Shown in pieces: positions 10,851-21,767 of a DNA stretch of 64,000 bases. Every line of letters begins with the position of its first letter. Positions within the stretch are counted from its first letter, which is position 1. The notes beneath the pieces were generated by a model. It was given only the letters and a program-made list of their open reading frames with translations, was not told the origin of the DNA and made no database searches. The translations under genes and the position numbers were made by a program. This stretch comes from Cryptomeria japonica (lineage: Eukaryota; Streptophyta; Pinopsida; Cupressales; Cupressaceae): assembly GCF_030272615.1 (NCBI RefSeq), contig NC_081410.1, positions 504,548,942 to 504,612,941 of the forward strand, given 5' to 3'.

Positions 10851-11235
10851 TTAATGCAACATTGGCCAAAAAATCTGCAATGATGTTCTTTGATCTTTCA
10901 ATCCAATCAATAGAAAATGTATTAAAATGCTCAATTACATCCCAGACAACATGTTTATATCTTTTCAACCAATCATTTTTGGATGCATGTCTGGACCTTA
11001 TATGGGATACTACTAACTATGAATCCCCAAAGACTCTTAATAATTGAATTCCATGCTTCTTAGAAATTTGTAGCCCCAATAATAAGGCCTCATATTCAGC
11101 TGTGTTATTTGTACACTGAAAAGCCAGTAGAAAAGAGTATTTGAAAGTTATACATGATGGGGAAACGAACAATACTCCTACTCTAGACCCTTCTTTAGAG
11201 CATGCTCCATCAAAGTACATGCACCACAAGCCTTC
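10850..11235 (-). pseudogene. Additional RNase H domain located between protease and RT
   Basis: The minus strand reads MYFDGACSKEGS..., NNTAEYEALLLGL, LRVFGDS, and after a frame break ERSKNIIADFLANVAL. These carry the four acidic positions of a complete RNase H (D in YFDGA, E in TAEYEA, D in FGDS, D in IADFLAN). The fold resembles the archaeal-type RNase H acquired by Tat-lineage gypsy elements. What is odd is its place: it precedes the RT, whereas I know the Tat arrangement as RT-RH-aRH-integrase. The normal RNase H after RT has lost its first Asp, so this copy may have been the active one. One stop and one frameshift break it. Confidence 0.82.
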
Positions 11236-11790
11236 CTATTGATATTTCAATTCACTAACAATGGGATCAGTATTTTTTAATTGAGGCTGAATGGGTTCCA
11301 CTCTTAAAATATCAAGGTCTACATCAATAATGCAATTGAGCATGCTAGGATCTACTTTCTCAATAACCCTTGGGGCACGTGGTTCCCTATACAGCTTAAC
11401 CTGATTTCCATTCACTGGGATGGTTGCATATGAAAGATCTAATTGAACATTTCCCCCAACTGCTGCAGCCCATTGTCTGGATAACAACATTCCATAATGA
11501 GGTTTAGTTTCAGTCACTATAACATCCATCTTGTAGGTGGCTTCAGGGAATCCTGCTATTTTTACCTCTACATCCTTCATTGTACCTACCATAGGTACTT
11601 CTCTATTTTCCATGGCATATAATTTCCCATACAAAGTACTCACTGACAGTCCCAATTCCTTCATGACACCATATGGCATCACATTTGCAGCAGCCCCAGA
11701 GTCTATCATACAATTTTTAATTAGCCTATTATTGACTATTAAAGTTACATAAAAAGGATCAACCTGGGAAGGTTCTTAATTAATTGTTGT
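11236..11790 (-). pseudogene. Ty3/gypsy aspartic protease
   Basis: The 157-aa open stretch 11709-11236 begins MIDSGAAANVMPYGVMKELG, the catalytic D-S-G-A of the retroelement protease with its usual N-V-M-P continuation. Later come AGFPEATYKMDVIV and LLSRQWAAAVGG, the second half of the fold. In-frame sequence upstream (VDPFYVTLIVNN) belongs to the same domain. A TAA near 11780 separates it from gag. It sits directly before the extra RNase H. Confidence 0.88.
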
Positions 11791-13122
11791 TCCAACATAT
11801 ATTTCTGGAATTTGTTTCTCTTGATCTTTTTCATCGTTCTTGGTACCTATAGGTAAAGATGCATTGTTGTCTGATATACTAGAAATTAAAGAAAGAGCAG
11901 CTTCTCTGTGCTCATTTATTTTCAATAGTTATACCAATGGCACTGTAACTTTCATTTGGGTCAAATCCTGAGTCATATCAAATGTAGAGCTAAAAATTGA
12001 CTCAGTATGGGTTTTAACCTTTTCTATTTTTGGCTGATTTGCCTTTTTAGCTGCAGCGGTCCCTAGTGAATTACCAGTAGTTCAGTTCTCTGCATTATTT
12101 CCCAAATCTTTGGATTGGTCCTCTTTTGCATGGTCGTCTTGGGGTAAAGTGTTATTGCTTGCCATCTTTTTCTGAGACACTTCTTACATAAACATAGAAC
12201 CAGGCTTACCCTGATCTCCATCCCTTTTGTTGCTTCTCAAATTGTAGTTATGTTTGGCTTTAGCAATAGCAGCTTTGGTGAGATTTTTTACTTCTTCTTC
12301 ACTAGGCCTTCTAAGATGGACTTCTTCATCCTCAATTGTTACCATATTCAAAGTGGGGTGTCTATCAATTGTTAGCTACCCATGATAGCTTTCATTATGG
12401 CTCAATGTATCATACCCACTTGCTTCACTTTGTGAAGACTCGTCATCACTTTCAACAATAGCCTCAAACATATTGACAACAGGCCTATCCTCATTCTGAT
12501 ATCTCAATTCACCATCACCCCTCATAGATTCATTTAACGCTTGAGCCACAACACACTAGTAAGGAGAATGTGGCCCATCACATGATGTACACCAAGGAGT
12601 GTTTTCCATATTATGCACATTTCCACCTTTCAAGGGCTCAGGTGTATCTTGATTATGTGTGTTTTTTGGCTTATCTTGCATAGGTTTACCATCCTTCCAA
12701 GTGGTGTTATATGGCATGTCATGTAACCTAGGAGGCCCATCTTTCCAATTGTAATGAGGTTTGTCATTTTTACTCACCTTGGCAGTAAGATCTTTCATGG
12801 CAGTCATAAGCTTCTCAATTTTATCCTCTTCCTTAGAAACTTTATTTGGTTGTGGCTTTGACTCTTGCCACAATCTAAAATCAGTCCTCCTTCCCACCTT
12901 TCATGATGCTTTCCTATTACTTTCTGCATTTATAGCAATTCTAAAAGCATCTCTTAAACTATGTAGGTCTTTATCCCTGAGGATATAAGCCATTTTGGGG
13001 TCAAATGCATTATAGTAAGTAGTTAAACACGCATTTTCATCTAATCTCATTATTTGAAAAAGCTTATGCATTGCCTTCTGAAACCTTACATTGAAATTTG
13101 TGACAGCCTCATTATCAGACTT
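11790..13122 (-). pseudogene. Ty3/gypsy gag, C-terminal part with zinc knuckle
   Basis: This is the nucleocapsid end of gag, downstream of the solo LTR insertion. It includes FRLWQESKPQPNK, a Lys-rich linker, then CTSCDGPHSPY followed by C. That C-x2-C-x3-H-x4-C spacing is the variant zinc knuckle common in plant gypsy gag. The remainder (acidic, EEEVKNLTKAAIAKAKHNYNLR) is an extended gag-pro linker. Stops occur at several points. Sequence at 13122 (VTNFNVRFQK on the minus strand) continues the capsid region at 14801, which shows that the gag was one frame before the insertion. Confidence 0.8.
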
Positions 13123-13127
13123 CCTAT
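13123..13127. repeat. Target site duplication CTATT (left) of the gag solo LTR
   Basis: CTATT lies immediately left of the LTR start and is repeated at 14796-14800 immediately right of its end. Confidence 0.88.
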
Positions 13128-14795
13128 TTGTGTGGGAGAAAAAGTGACACTAAGCAAACATGCCCTAATCTCACTTTCAACCACACACTTGTGGAATATG
13201 AAAGAGCCTAGAGGTATCACACAATTGGCTACTTCTTCTTGTGGAAGAGAGAGCCACGGGCTACCTATTAGGATTTCTATTCCTTTGTTGCAATTGAAAG
13301 ATGAAATGATGCAAGTTCAATTCCTAACCCCAAAATGCAAGTATGAACTAATGACAAGATTGCAGAATTGAACTTAAACAATGGAAAGCTATAAACACAA
13401 GGACAAGACAAGAATGTAAATGCATACCTGGAGTCAAAATCTGAGTGAAAATGTTCGGGACGGGGGCGCGGGCGCCACTGTCCTAATTCTGCCCCTGAAA
13501 CTGCTCCGGAAACTGTTGTTTTGCACTCTGGAAAAGCTGTCAAAAATGCTGAAAATGCTGTCTGTCAGGAGGACCAGGGCGCCCAGCGCCCCTGTCCCAG
13601 GGACCAAGGCACCCAGCGCCCCTGTCTTGGCAGGACCAGGGCGCCCAATGCCCCTGTCCTAGTCTTTTGCTCTGCAATTTGGTGTGGAGTGCTATCTTGA
13701 CCTGCTTTTCCCGGATCTGTCACCTGCGACGTCGTCCGAGTCCCGAAACCTGCACTTATATCTGAAAAGGGTATGGGCGGCTATATAGGGTTTTTCCTTA
13801 GTCAAACCCCCACTTCGGTGATTTCCACCTCCATGAATAGCCAATTTGTATTGTAAAATGTATTGTGTGTGCAGACCTAGTGTGTGTGCAAGGTCCTTAA
13901 ATGCAAGAAAGCAAACTAGAGCAACCTAGAAAGTAAACCCTAATTGCTTGTAAATGATAATGTAAATGCTCTAAATCAAGATGCAAAGTGATCTAAAGCA
14001 TGAATAAAGGATATATTGAAGCTTATGCAAAGACATGAAAACAACATGAAATCATACCCAACCCTTAAGGGAGGAGTACAAGCCAATCTTCAGTTGGTAA
14101 TCTCCTATTGTTCTTCAATGTCTCCCAAGCCCTAAATGAATGAAATTGATGAATTCTTGATGGATGGATGTTGAATGTTATTGAAGTCTTCAAAGATCTG
14201 CTCTTTCGCTGCATAGAAGGTCCTCGAAAGCCAAAATTCGGAACCATTCAAATGAAGAAAGAGAGCTCTTATGTATGAAACCCTAGGTCTTAATTTTGAC
14301 TTTTGGCCGACCTAGAGATTGAATATCCCGCCAATTTCTTGGGGTTAAGCTTTATTTTATGATTGGATCGCGCTCCTAAAATTTCAGGAAAAATGTCTGG
14401 GACCATGTGCACGCCGGGCGCCATGGTCCCGACAACTTTTCACCAAATTTTCAGGGCCGTCGGATATGATGATTTTAGAGCGAATCCCGAAGTTACAGGT
14501 GATTTCGAGATGTTTTGACCCCCAAAATCAAGCCCCCAAGTTCAAAATAGGACCCAATTAGGTTTTTTGATTAAATGATGTATAGGAGGAATAAAATGAA
14601 AAGGGCACACTTTAATGAGAGAGCCCAACTTTATGATGTGGGAGATGATAAAATAGAACCCTAGACCTAATTAATTTAATTAATTAAGTGCTAAAGGGGA
14701 AATGCAATGCAAAATGCAAAATGCGCCAAGGCGGGTGCTAAACTAGGTGTGAAATTGTACCACCCTAGCAAGTGCGTACAATTTACGACGCTACA
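13128..14795 (-). mobile_element. Solo LTR inserted in the gypsy gag
   Basis: Termini are TGTGTGGG...GCTACA on the plus strand, and TGTAGCGTCGTAAATTG at the minus-strand start. The 5-bp direct repeat CTATT flanks it on both sides (13123-13127, 14796-14800). It is 1,668 bp, has no gag or pol, and is more GC-rich than its surroundings. The start TGTAGCGTCGTAAAT resembles gypsy (Athila/Tat type) LTRs. It splits the gag frame cleanly. A solo LTR forms when the two LTRs of a full element recombine and the internal part is lost. Confidence 0.9.
13569..13657. repeat. GC-rich minisatellite (about 3 units) in the solo LTR
   Basis: Three units of the form GGACCAGGGCGCCCAGCGCC plus CCTGTC follow one another, with small changes (CAAGGCACCC, CCAATGCC). 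Related phrases occur singly at 13458-13482 (GGCGCGGGCGCCACTGTCC) and at 14399-14430, where GGGACCATG and CATGGTCCC form an inverted repeat around a GC-rich loop. Confidence 0.75.
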
Positions 14796-14800
14796 CTATT

Positions 14801-16319
14801 GTTAAATTCATTGAGCATAAAACTCACATTTGTCTTATCACCATATTTCTCTTGGAAGTAGATCTTAAAACCTTCCCAAGAATTGATGCTATTATTAGGT
14901 AAACCTTTGTACCAATCCCTTGCATCATCCACCAAAGACTTCACAAACAATTTCATGATCACATCTTCAATGGCAATCTCATAATAATTTACCATGTCAC
15001 CAAAAGACTTTAAGTGTTCCTCTGCACTTATGGCATTATTTCCAGCAAATTTCTAAAGCTTGTCCCTCATTTCAATAGGAACATGGTTTGGGTAGCCTGG
15101 TATTCCATCAAAGAAGAGTTGCCTATACAATTCCACATTAATGGGTCTTCTTTGGAACTGGTTACCAGTAGGATTATTACCAATTTTCATTCTCATATTA
15201 GATCCACAAGTTCGAGGGACTTGGTTATTCTGATTAGTAATAGGAATTTGATTTACTAGGACAATATCACAAAAAGGGGCAGAATTGTTTTGACTAGTAG
15301 GGGCATGCTGATTCTGAATTGGAACAATATTTATAGGTATGGTTGACTGAATTTTAACTGCAGGATGTGAGACATATTGAGGTGGTGGCTTACTTGGATC
15401 TATTGAAGGAAATATTATGGGAGGAGCCTTTAAGTAATCAATTTTTCTTTTAACTTCTTTATTGGTTGCTTCTAATTTATCTCTTTCCAATTCCCTTTGA
15501 AGATCTTCCCTTTATCTTCTCATTCTTTCTATTTCTATTTCATGTGAAGATAATCTATGAGATATCTCTTCTGCTATTTTAGACCCAGATCTAGTCTCCA
15601 TGACCATCTATTTCCCTTTGTCAATAGTATTTATTGTAGGTTGTGGTTCACTATGAACCTCTCTACTAGCTTGCACAATAATTTTATGTGTAGGATTGGT
15701 CCTAACAGTCAGATTTTCCCTAATAATCAAGCCTTCTTCCTCACTATTGGGTTTTAATTGGGTAAATAGTTCAAGATCTGTGATCTACTTTTACAACCTA
15801 TCTCTCTCAATCTGTTTAGCCTTAATCTCATTTTCTTTATTCATTTCCTTCTGTGTTCTTAAAGAGATCAGTTGATGAACTCTTCTATTAAGAACCTCAA
15901 TAACCTGGGATACTTCATTTGGATCTGGAAAAATCTCTTCTGAATCTGATACATGGACTTGATCAATATCAATCAAACTAATATTTCCATCTATAGTTCG
16001 TGGTAAAGAATCCATCATAACATTAGAACTAATCCTATCTTTTCCAGAAATACCAGTATGAGATACTTTATGATGCAAAGTTTGGACATCCTCACTATGG
16101 CCAAATAGACCCGTATGAAAAACCCATAATGTCTTTCTCAGATTCACGAGAAGAAGTATTGGAATTTTCATATATGGGTTTTTCAGAAGACTTACCCGTG
16201 TGATTACTCTTTTGTATTCATGCAGTGTTAACTGGTTCATGTGTAGCTATTCTCCTTTGACCTTTTTGGGCTTGTTCAGGCAATCCCTCTTGCGATCTCT
16301 CTTGAGGATTCCTCCTCAT
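14801..16319 (-). pseudogene. Ty3/gypsy gag, N-terminal and capsid part
   Basis: The likely start is the ATG at 16319, only 90 bp after the primer binding site. The N-terminus (MRRNPQERSQEG) is followed by low-complexity and helical sequence (SLRTQKEMNKENEIK, then ERDKLEATNKEV) and a Pro/Asn-rich stretch. The capsid core is clear: PGYPNHVPIEMRDKL, AEEHLKSFGDMVNYYEI, MKLFVKSLVDDARDWYKGLP, SWEGFKIYFQEKYGDK, a standard plant gypsy gag (retrotrans_gag type). Stops at several places show it is decayed. The C-terminal part continues at 13122 beyond the solo LTR. Confidence 0.88.
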
Positions 16320-16408
16320 GTAAGACCTCGTATTTTTCTCTTTCTGCATTATATGTGCTTCCTTAAAATGAATTATGCTTTGTTAAGAACACTGGTTGTT
16401 TTTTATCA

Positions 16409-16417
16409 GAGTCGCCA
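16409..16417 (-). promoter_or_regulatory. Primer binding site, tRNA-Arg type
   Basis: The minus strand reads TGGCGACTC a few bases after a CA that ends the 5' LTR (16425). TGGCGACTC complements a tRNA 3' end GAGTCGCCA, the type known for Ogre/Tat elements (tRNA-Arg). Only about 9-11 bases match, and the sequence then runs into ATAAAAAAC. Its position between LTR end and gag start is what a PBS requires, and it fixes the LTR 3' border. Confidence 0.65.
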
Positions 16418-16424
16418 CCCAAAT

Positions 16425-17430
16425 TGGAAAATTAAGAAATTATTAAGCTCGGCAAATCATTCACAGGAGATAACAGAATGGGAACATAATCTTTAAAGAG
16501 AAAAATGATAAAATGCACGGATAAAGAAACTTGTTACGAGGACACGGGTATACACAAATTTGAACAAACTTCAGGCAATACAAAGCAATCTGCAATATAG
16601 ATTTACACTATGACTCTCCCTAGTAGAGTCGTCATTTTTGTTGGTCTCAATTTTTGATTGCTTTGTTTTCTCTACTAGAATTTCAAACCTTTGTCGCTTA
16701 TGGAGAGAACAACAGGAAATAGAAACAAAAGACAACAATTGACAAGGTTTAAACAGAAACCTTCTACACTTTAATCTTCCACTTAGCTTAGGCAGGTATA
16801 CCTTTAGCATCACTCTTTGCAAATGAAGATTTATAGAAGACCAGTGCCAACTTCTGCAAACCCTACAACTTTAAACATAACTGGACATAAAAGAAAGACT
16901 TGTATTCATTTTCATTGATCATCAATATGGTCATGAACTTCAACAAGCTATACCAGTGCCTTATTCGGTCTTCAGAGTCATTCAGAATTGGACAAGAACT
17001 GACAGAAGAAATTCACATGCATGCCATTACATTCATTTAACCAAATCTATATATGCCTGACATATATAAACTCTCACCATCTGTTAAGCCCAGTCATCAA
17101 ATTTAAGTAGACATCACTGATTACCAACGAAAAAGGATTTAAGTATATCTAATTTCCCTCCTTGAGGGAACAACCTAAACACATTCTCGTAAATTGCTTC
17201 ACAAATAATTCAATTAAACAATCCTAAATAATCTAATCAAAATGGTAACCAATCACGCAGATATGAACGCAACATAAATCAAGACTTGAAATGTTCTGGT
17301 ATGTATATTAATATTCTCCATCAAATTCTACATAAATCAAAATGATTTTCCAAAAAAATAGAAAAAACCTAAATATATTATGCCAGAGCTTTCTTACAAA
17401 ATTCTTGTGACGACTTTAGAAGTAGTCTTG
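16425..17430 (-). other. R/U5-like part of the 5' giant LTR
   Basis: About 1 kb lies between the TATA position and the LTR end, with no long open frame. 16740-17430 is homologous to 1485-2170. The last 315 bp (16425-16739) have no counterpart at the truncated 3' LTR. Confidence 0.55.
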
Positions 17431-17436
17431 GTATCC

Positions 17437-17443
17437 ATTTACA
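17437..17443 (-). promoter_or_regulatory. Mutated TATA position in the 5' giant LTR
   Basis: The minus strand reads TGTAAAT where the 3' LTR has TATAAAT (2179-2185), an A-to-G change in the box. The 5' LTR is the one that would drive the element, so this promoter is probably weakened. Confidence 0.5.
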
Positions 17444-17671
17444 GAGATATGGATGCAACAAGCTTCAGACTTTCCTAGAAATATTTTGTTATAACCATAA
17501 TTCCCCCTCAAAAAGGGTTACATTGTTTACTAAAGAAAACATAAGAAAAACCAACTAGTTAACTAGCTGGAGAAAGGCCAAATGACTTCTCAATATTCAC
17601 AGGTCAAGCGCCAGGTGTCCTCAATTCTTCAAAAATCCAATTAATCTAAAATAAATTGTTACAAGAGTTAA

Positions 17672-20600
17672 CTACTTCCTATTTCCTGAGGGTTGTCACA
17701 TGTTGCAGCGTCGGTTGACTCTTCTTGAGCCTCTGCTTCTTGTATCACATATTTATCTTTCCATTCTTTGAATATGTCATCACTAGGCTAGGAAAAGTTA
17801 ACAATTTTCTTCTTCAACTTATTTAATGTTTTCCATGTATTCCTTAACTGCTTAACTTCCTTTTCCAAAAACCCAAAATGTGACTTTATCTTTTCAATCT
17901 CCTCAATTGTTTGAATGAACAAAGATGTATCATCTGAATTTATGATGTCATTTATCCATTGTGATAATTTATGGCCTAACTCACCAAGCCACACCTCTTT
18001 ATCTTTCAACTTGTTGGCGCTGATAAAACCCCCAGGAAATAGTTCAAACTTCTGATTAGCACACTCTTTTCTATACGGATTTGCTTTTCTTTCTAGATTA
18101 ACTCTTTCCTCTGCCAAATTAGACATAACTTTTACCAACTCGTAAGTGGATTTAATAGTGGCATCAGCACCTGCCTCTTCATGGGATAAGTACATTAGTT
18201 CCAAATCCACCTCCCTAGCAATCCATTTATCCAAAATTGGCTCCAGAAAGGCCTTATCCTCCTTCAAAGAATTAAAAAGGTTCACAACTCTGTTCATATG
18301 TATGTACACAATTGAAGCCCCAACTGTATCAGCAAATTTCAAAATTACTCCCCTGATCTTCTCCTCATATTTATTTGCGAAAATGGCCTGAGCCTGCTTT
18401 AATTTTTCCATCTCATCTTGGATATTCTCATTAGATTGAAAACAATGAGTCACAGAAGGAGGGAATTCAATGATTGGGCTAGTAGGTGGAGGTCTAGCTG
18501 GAGAAGAGGCAATCATCAAATTAGAAGATTCATCTTTTTGATGTTGCCCTCCTATCTGGCTCTTTAACTTGCAATTGTATTATCTTTACAAGCTATTTCA
18601 AGTTCGGCTTCATTGTAGGATTTTAGGATTACCTCCAAATTCACCTAGAGATCACCCTTTTCCTTGGCTTCTTTCTCAGCCACTGCCATACTGAATTTTG
18701 CAGATTCTAAAGTTGTACTAGCAGCCTCTACCAATCCTGTGTCCTTCACCCTCTTAACAATCATGCCTCATGAATAGCTGGATTCTGAGGAGTCTTTCCT
18801 CTTTTTGCTTTCCTTTCTTCTTAATGACCGCATAACCAAGGTTGAATGGTCATTTCTATAAGTTACTCCTTCCAGAGGCTTTGCCTCTTTTCTGACTGCA
18901 TCAAAAATCAGTGCATCAGCTATATCCCACTAAGGGAGAATCAAAACTCTAGCTTTTGCAATCATTTTCCTCCCCTACTCAGGGGTAATGGCCTCAAATT
19001 CTACTAACATTTCCTTATTTACATCTGCCTCAACCACAGATGTATGTTTGTGACAACATTCCACCTTTATTTTCTCACACCTTTATTTGAATTGCTCTAA
19101 ATTCTTTCTCCAAATAAATTGCAAAAATGATCCTGTTTTAACAAAATTATTATTTGTCAAAAACTCATCATTGGCTTGCTAAATGACAGGGTCCACTTCC
19201 TTACTTGGAAACTCTTCAACCGTCAAGTCCATTTTGGCACTTGCTAGTTCTTCTGGCATTCCTTCCTGCATCTCTTCATATGTGCAGGCAATTTCTCCAA
19301 GACTTCCTAATTGCAACAACTGCTCAGCTACTTCATGCTCATCTCCCATGTGAATTGGGGATTGGGAAGGATAATATAAGGGCTCATTTGTCTGGACTTC
19401 TTTCCCTACCCTTTTCCTTTTTGGAGAGTCTTGGATTTCAATGACATCTTCTAGTAGCCTTTTTCCCTTTGAAGTGGAGGGCTCATCCCTTTTGGGCATT
19501 AATACATTATACCCTTCCTTTTTGTGCATTACATACTCACCCAGGGGAACCACCTTGGCATAAGCAGGCTTAGATAAAACAAGTTTAGCCTTCTCAGGAT
19601 CAACTCTCATTACAACCTCCTTTTTCTCTTTTAAGTTCTACATTAGATCCCCAAAATAAAATACCAAAAACTTAATCTTTTCCTCAAAAGGGGTAAAAAA
19701 GCCAAGGGATCATAATTGGTATCAAAATAATGAATAAAGTCTAGAGTTTTCCTGAATGCTATCCATTTTTCCTTCTTTACTTCTTGTTCCTCTAAATTAA
19801 ACTCATTCCTTATCAAGTCTTTAGGAAAGTGAAATTGATGGGCCCTACCTGCACATCTGACCTTCTTCCTAAACATACCATTGAATAAATCCTCTGGATC
19901 AGCAAACCTCACAACTATAGTGGATAACCTGTATGACTGGAGAAAATTGTCAAAATGTACCCACCCAACCCTTAGTGATTACAAACTGATGTGCTAAGGT
20001 AATTGTTGGGAAAATTGTTCCCCTTCCTTTATTTGTCAACTGTGTTTCTTGTAGGCCTCCAATTTGTCTTAAGATTTCAGCAATGCCTATCTTCAAAGGG
20101 ACTTGGTAGGGGAGGAGATAAGGAGTTCCCCTAAAACCATAAACTCTAAAAATAGTAGAGACTTGGTACAAAAATGTGTCACCCCAATTGTGCACAATCT
20201 TGATATCTTCAGTGAACTCCTTAGGTCTAATGAATTCTAAGAGGGCCTTAGGGATCCTAGGGTTCTCCCAGCATAGAAGGATTCTAATCCTCGATGCAAA
20301 ATATTTATCAAACTTCAAATAACTCGCATCCTCTCTGTCCCAAGACAAAATTGTGCTCCATACTTGAATAGGCATATCCTCTCCATCTTGTTCCTTTAGC
20401 AAGTCCATCTCATTTGCAAAATATTCAGCACCTTTAAATAAAAACATGTGCATAAGGATGGAATACCACCCAAAAGGTTTATCTACCTTAACATTTTTTA
20501 TCCCAATCAGGCCCTCATGAATGGTATCAGTAAGGTAGGGTGCAAAATCAAAGCTCACAGCCAAAGATGGATTCAAAATCTGTGCCATCATAAACATGTA

Positions 20601-21279
20601 GTGGGTCGACATAGTGGTTTCTGCATCTTCCCCAAAAATCTGACACAAAGACCAGTACATTCCTTTAGCCCTCAAAATAAAGAAATTCAAAGGGAAAGCC
20701 TCCATTAAGCTTGGGCCTACTAATATCAATCCCCCTATTTTTGCAAAGAATTCTTTCAATGGACCACTCCTAAGGTGATCCCTCTGTGCCTCATAAACCT
20801 TCTCAAGCAATTCAAAATTAATGGGCTCCAAGTAATTTGAGACCTCACTGAGTCGGAAAACTTCAGAATTCATCATCAGTGATTTTAATTAAAACCCTGC
20901 CATTTATATTCCTTATAGTCTTAGTAATGGGATCATAGTTTTTTTCAATTTGGGTCAATAGATCAACATCCATGAAAACTCCAGGCACTACAAGCTTCCA
21001 GACATCTAATTCCCATATATAGTTCATTGGAGCAGAACAAATTCGCTGACTAAAACCCACTTTGAAAAGTCCTAAACCTATCATTCCTATCTGGGCATCT
21101 CTCAGCCAATACCTCTTATCATACAAACCATCACCAATTCTCAGGCGGGGAGATTTAGGCACAAGTTCCTTCATTTTTACTGTACTATTGGTAGATTGGG
21201 ACAATTTCTCTAAGAAATCGTCACAAATAGCTCTTTCCTGATAGTCTACCTTCCCTCTAAATTCCCTTCACGGTGCCAT
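17672..21279 (-). pseudogene. U3-encoded large protein, copy B (unrecognised family, broken)
   Basis: Same frame as copy A (2410-6011) in the 5' LTR: ATG at 21279, stop at 17672, about 1,200 codons. The N-terminal piece (21204-20863) has APMNYIWELDVWKLVV and NYDPITKTI. The 308-aa stretch 20876-19950 covers the globular part intact here (VSNYLEPINFELLEKVY, FLYQVSTIFRVYGF, LLPYQVPLKIGIAEILRQ). The middle part (19912-18560) is more broken than in copy A but keeps SPKRKRVGKE. The helical C-terminus is open at 18519-17788. Between the first two pieces the frame shifts by one at DDEF in both copies, so either the shift is old and shared or the protein needs a frameshift or splice there. Function unknown; the basic motif and coiled coil suggest a nuclear, self-associating protein, which is inference. 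Confidence 0.68.
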
Positions 21280-21599
21280 GTTAGAATTACCCATACTTTA
21301 ATAACAATTCAAACAACCTCTCTGAAAATTCAAGCACTCAATAATCAAGTAGTCTGTAATTGTAAAACATAGTTGCAAGAAAACTTACTCGCTGCTTGAG
21401 AAAATTGACCCTCACACTTGTTCCTCTGCAACATTTCCTTGAATGATTTCTGTAATTCAAAAACCATAGCTCATGGAGGGATTATAATGGAAACTGAGCA
21501 TTTATTAGTATCAATTAAGTGACACACTTCAGCAATTAATCTTCATAAATGATTCAAAAATTTGGCTCCAACGGATCAGAAGAGAATTTCTCTGAGTAT

Positions 21600-21767
21600 T
21601 TTTTCATTAGTCATTTTTCCTCTATGACTAACCATCAAGCTTCTCCTCATAGCGAGTTAGCGACAGCCGTGAGATGATACAAAACTAGCATACCTTTTAA
21701 CTTACCTAAGCCATGCATTTTAGAACGAGTCCCACCATCTAGTCGCTGGTCTGTGAAGGATAACATT
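21600..21767 (-). repeat. Palindrome array of the 5' giant LTR, part left of Copia-1
   Basis: This is the continuation of the array in copy B nearest the frame start, with arms like CTTCTCCTCATAGCGAGTTAGCGAC and TAGTCGCTGGTCTGTGAAGG. Copia-1 cut the second unit between its arms; the rest resumes at 28430. Confidence 0.7.
21763..21767. repeat. Target site duplication ACATT (left) of Copia-1
   Basis: ACATT at 21763-21767 is repeated at 28430-28434, directly after Copia-1. In the uninterrupted 3' LTR copy the matching site is a single GATAACATTAAGGCAAC (about 6488-6504). Confidence 0.95.
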
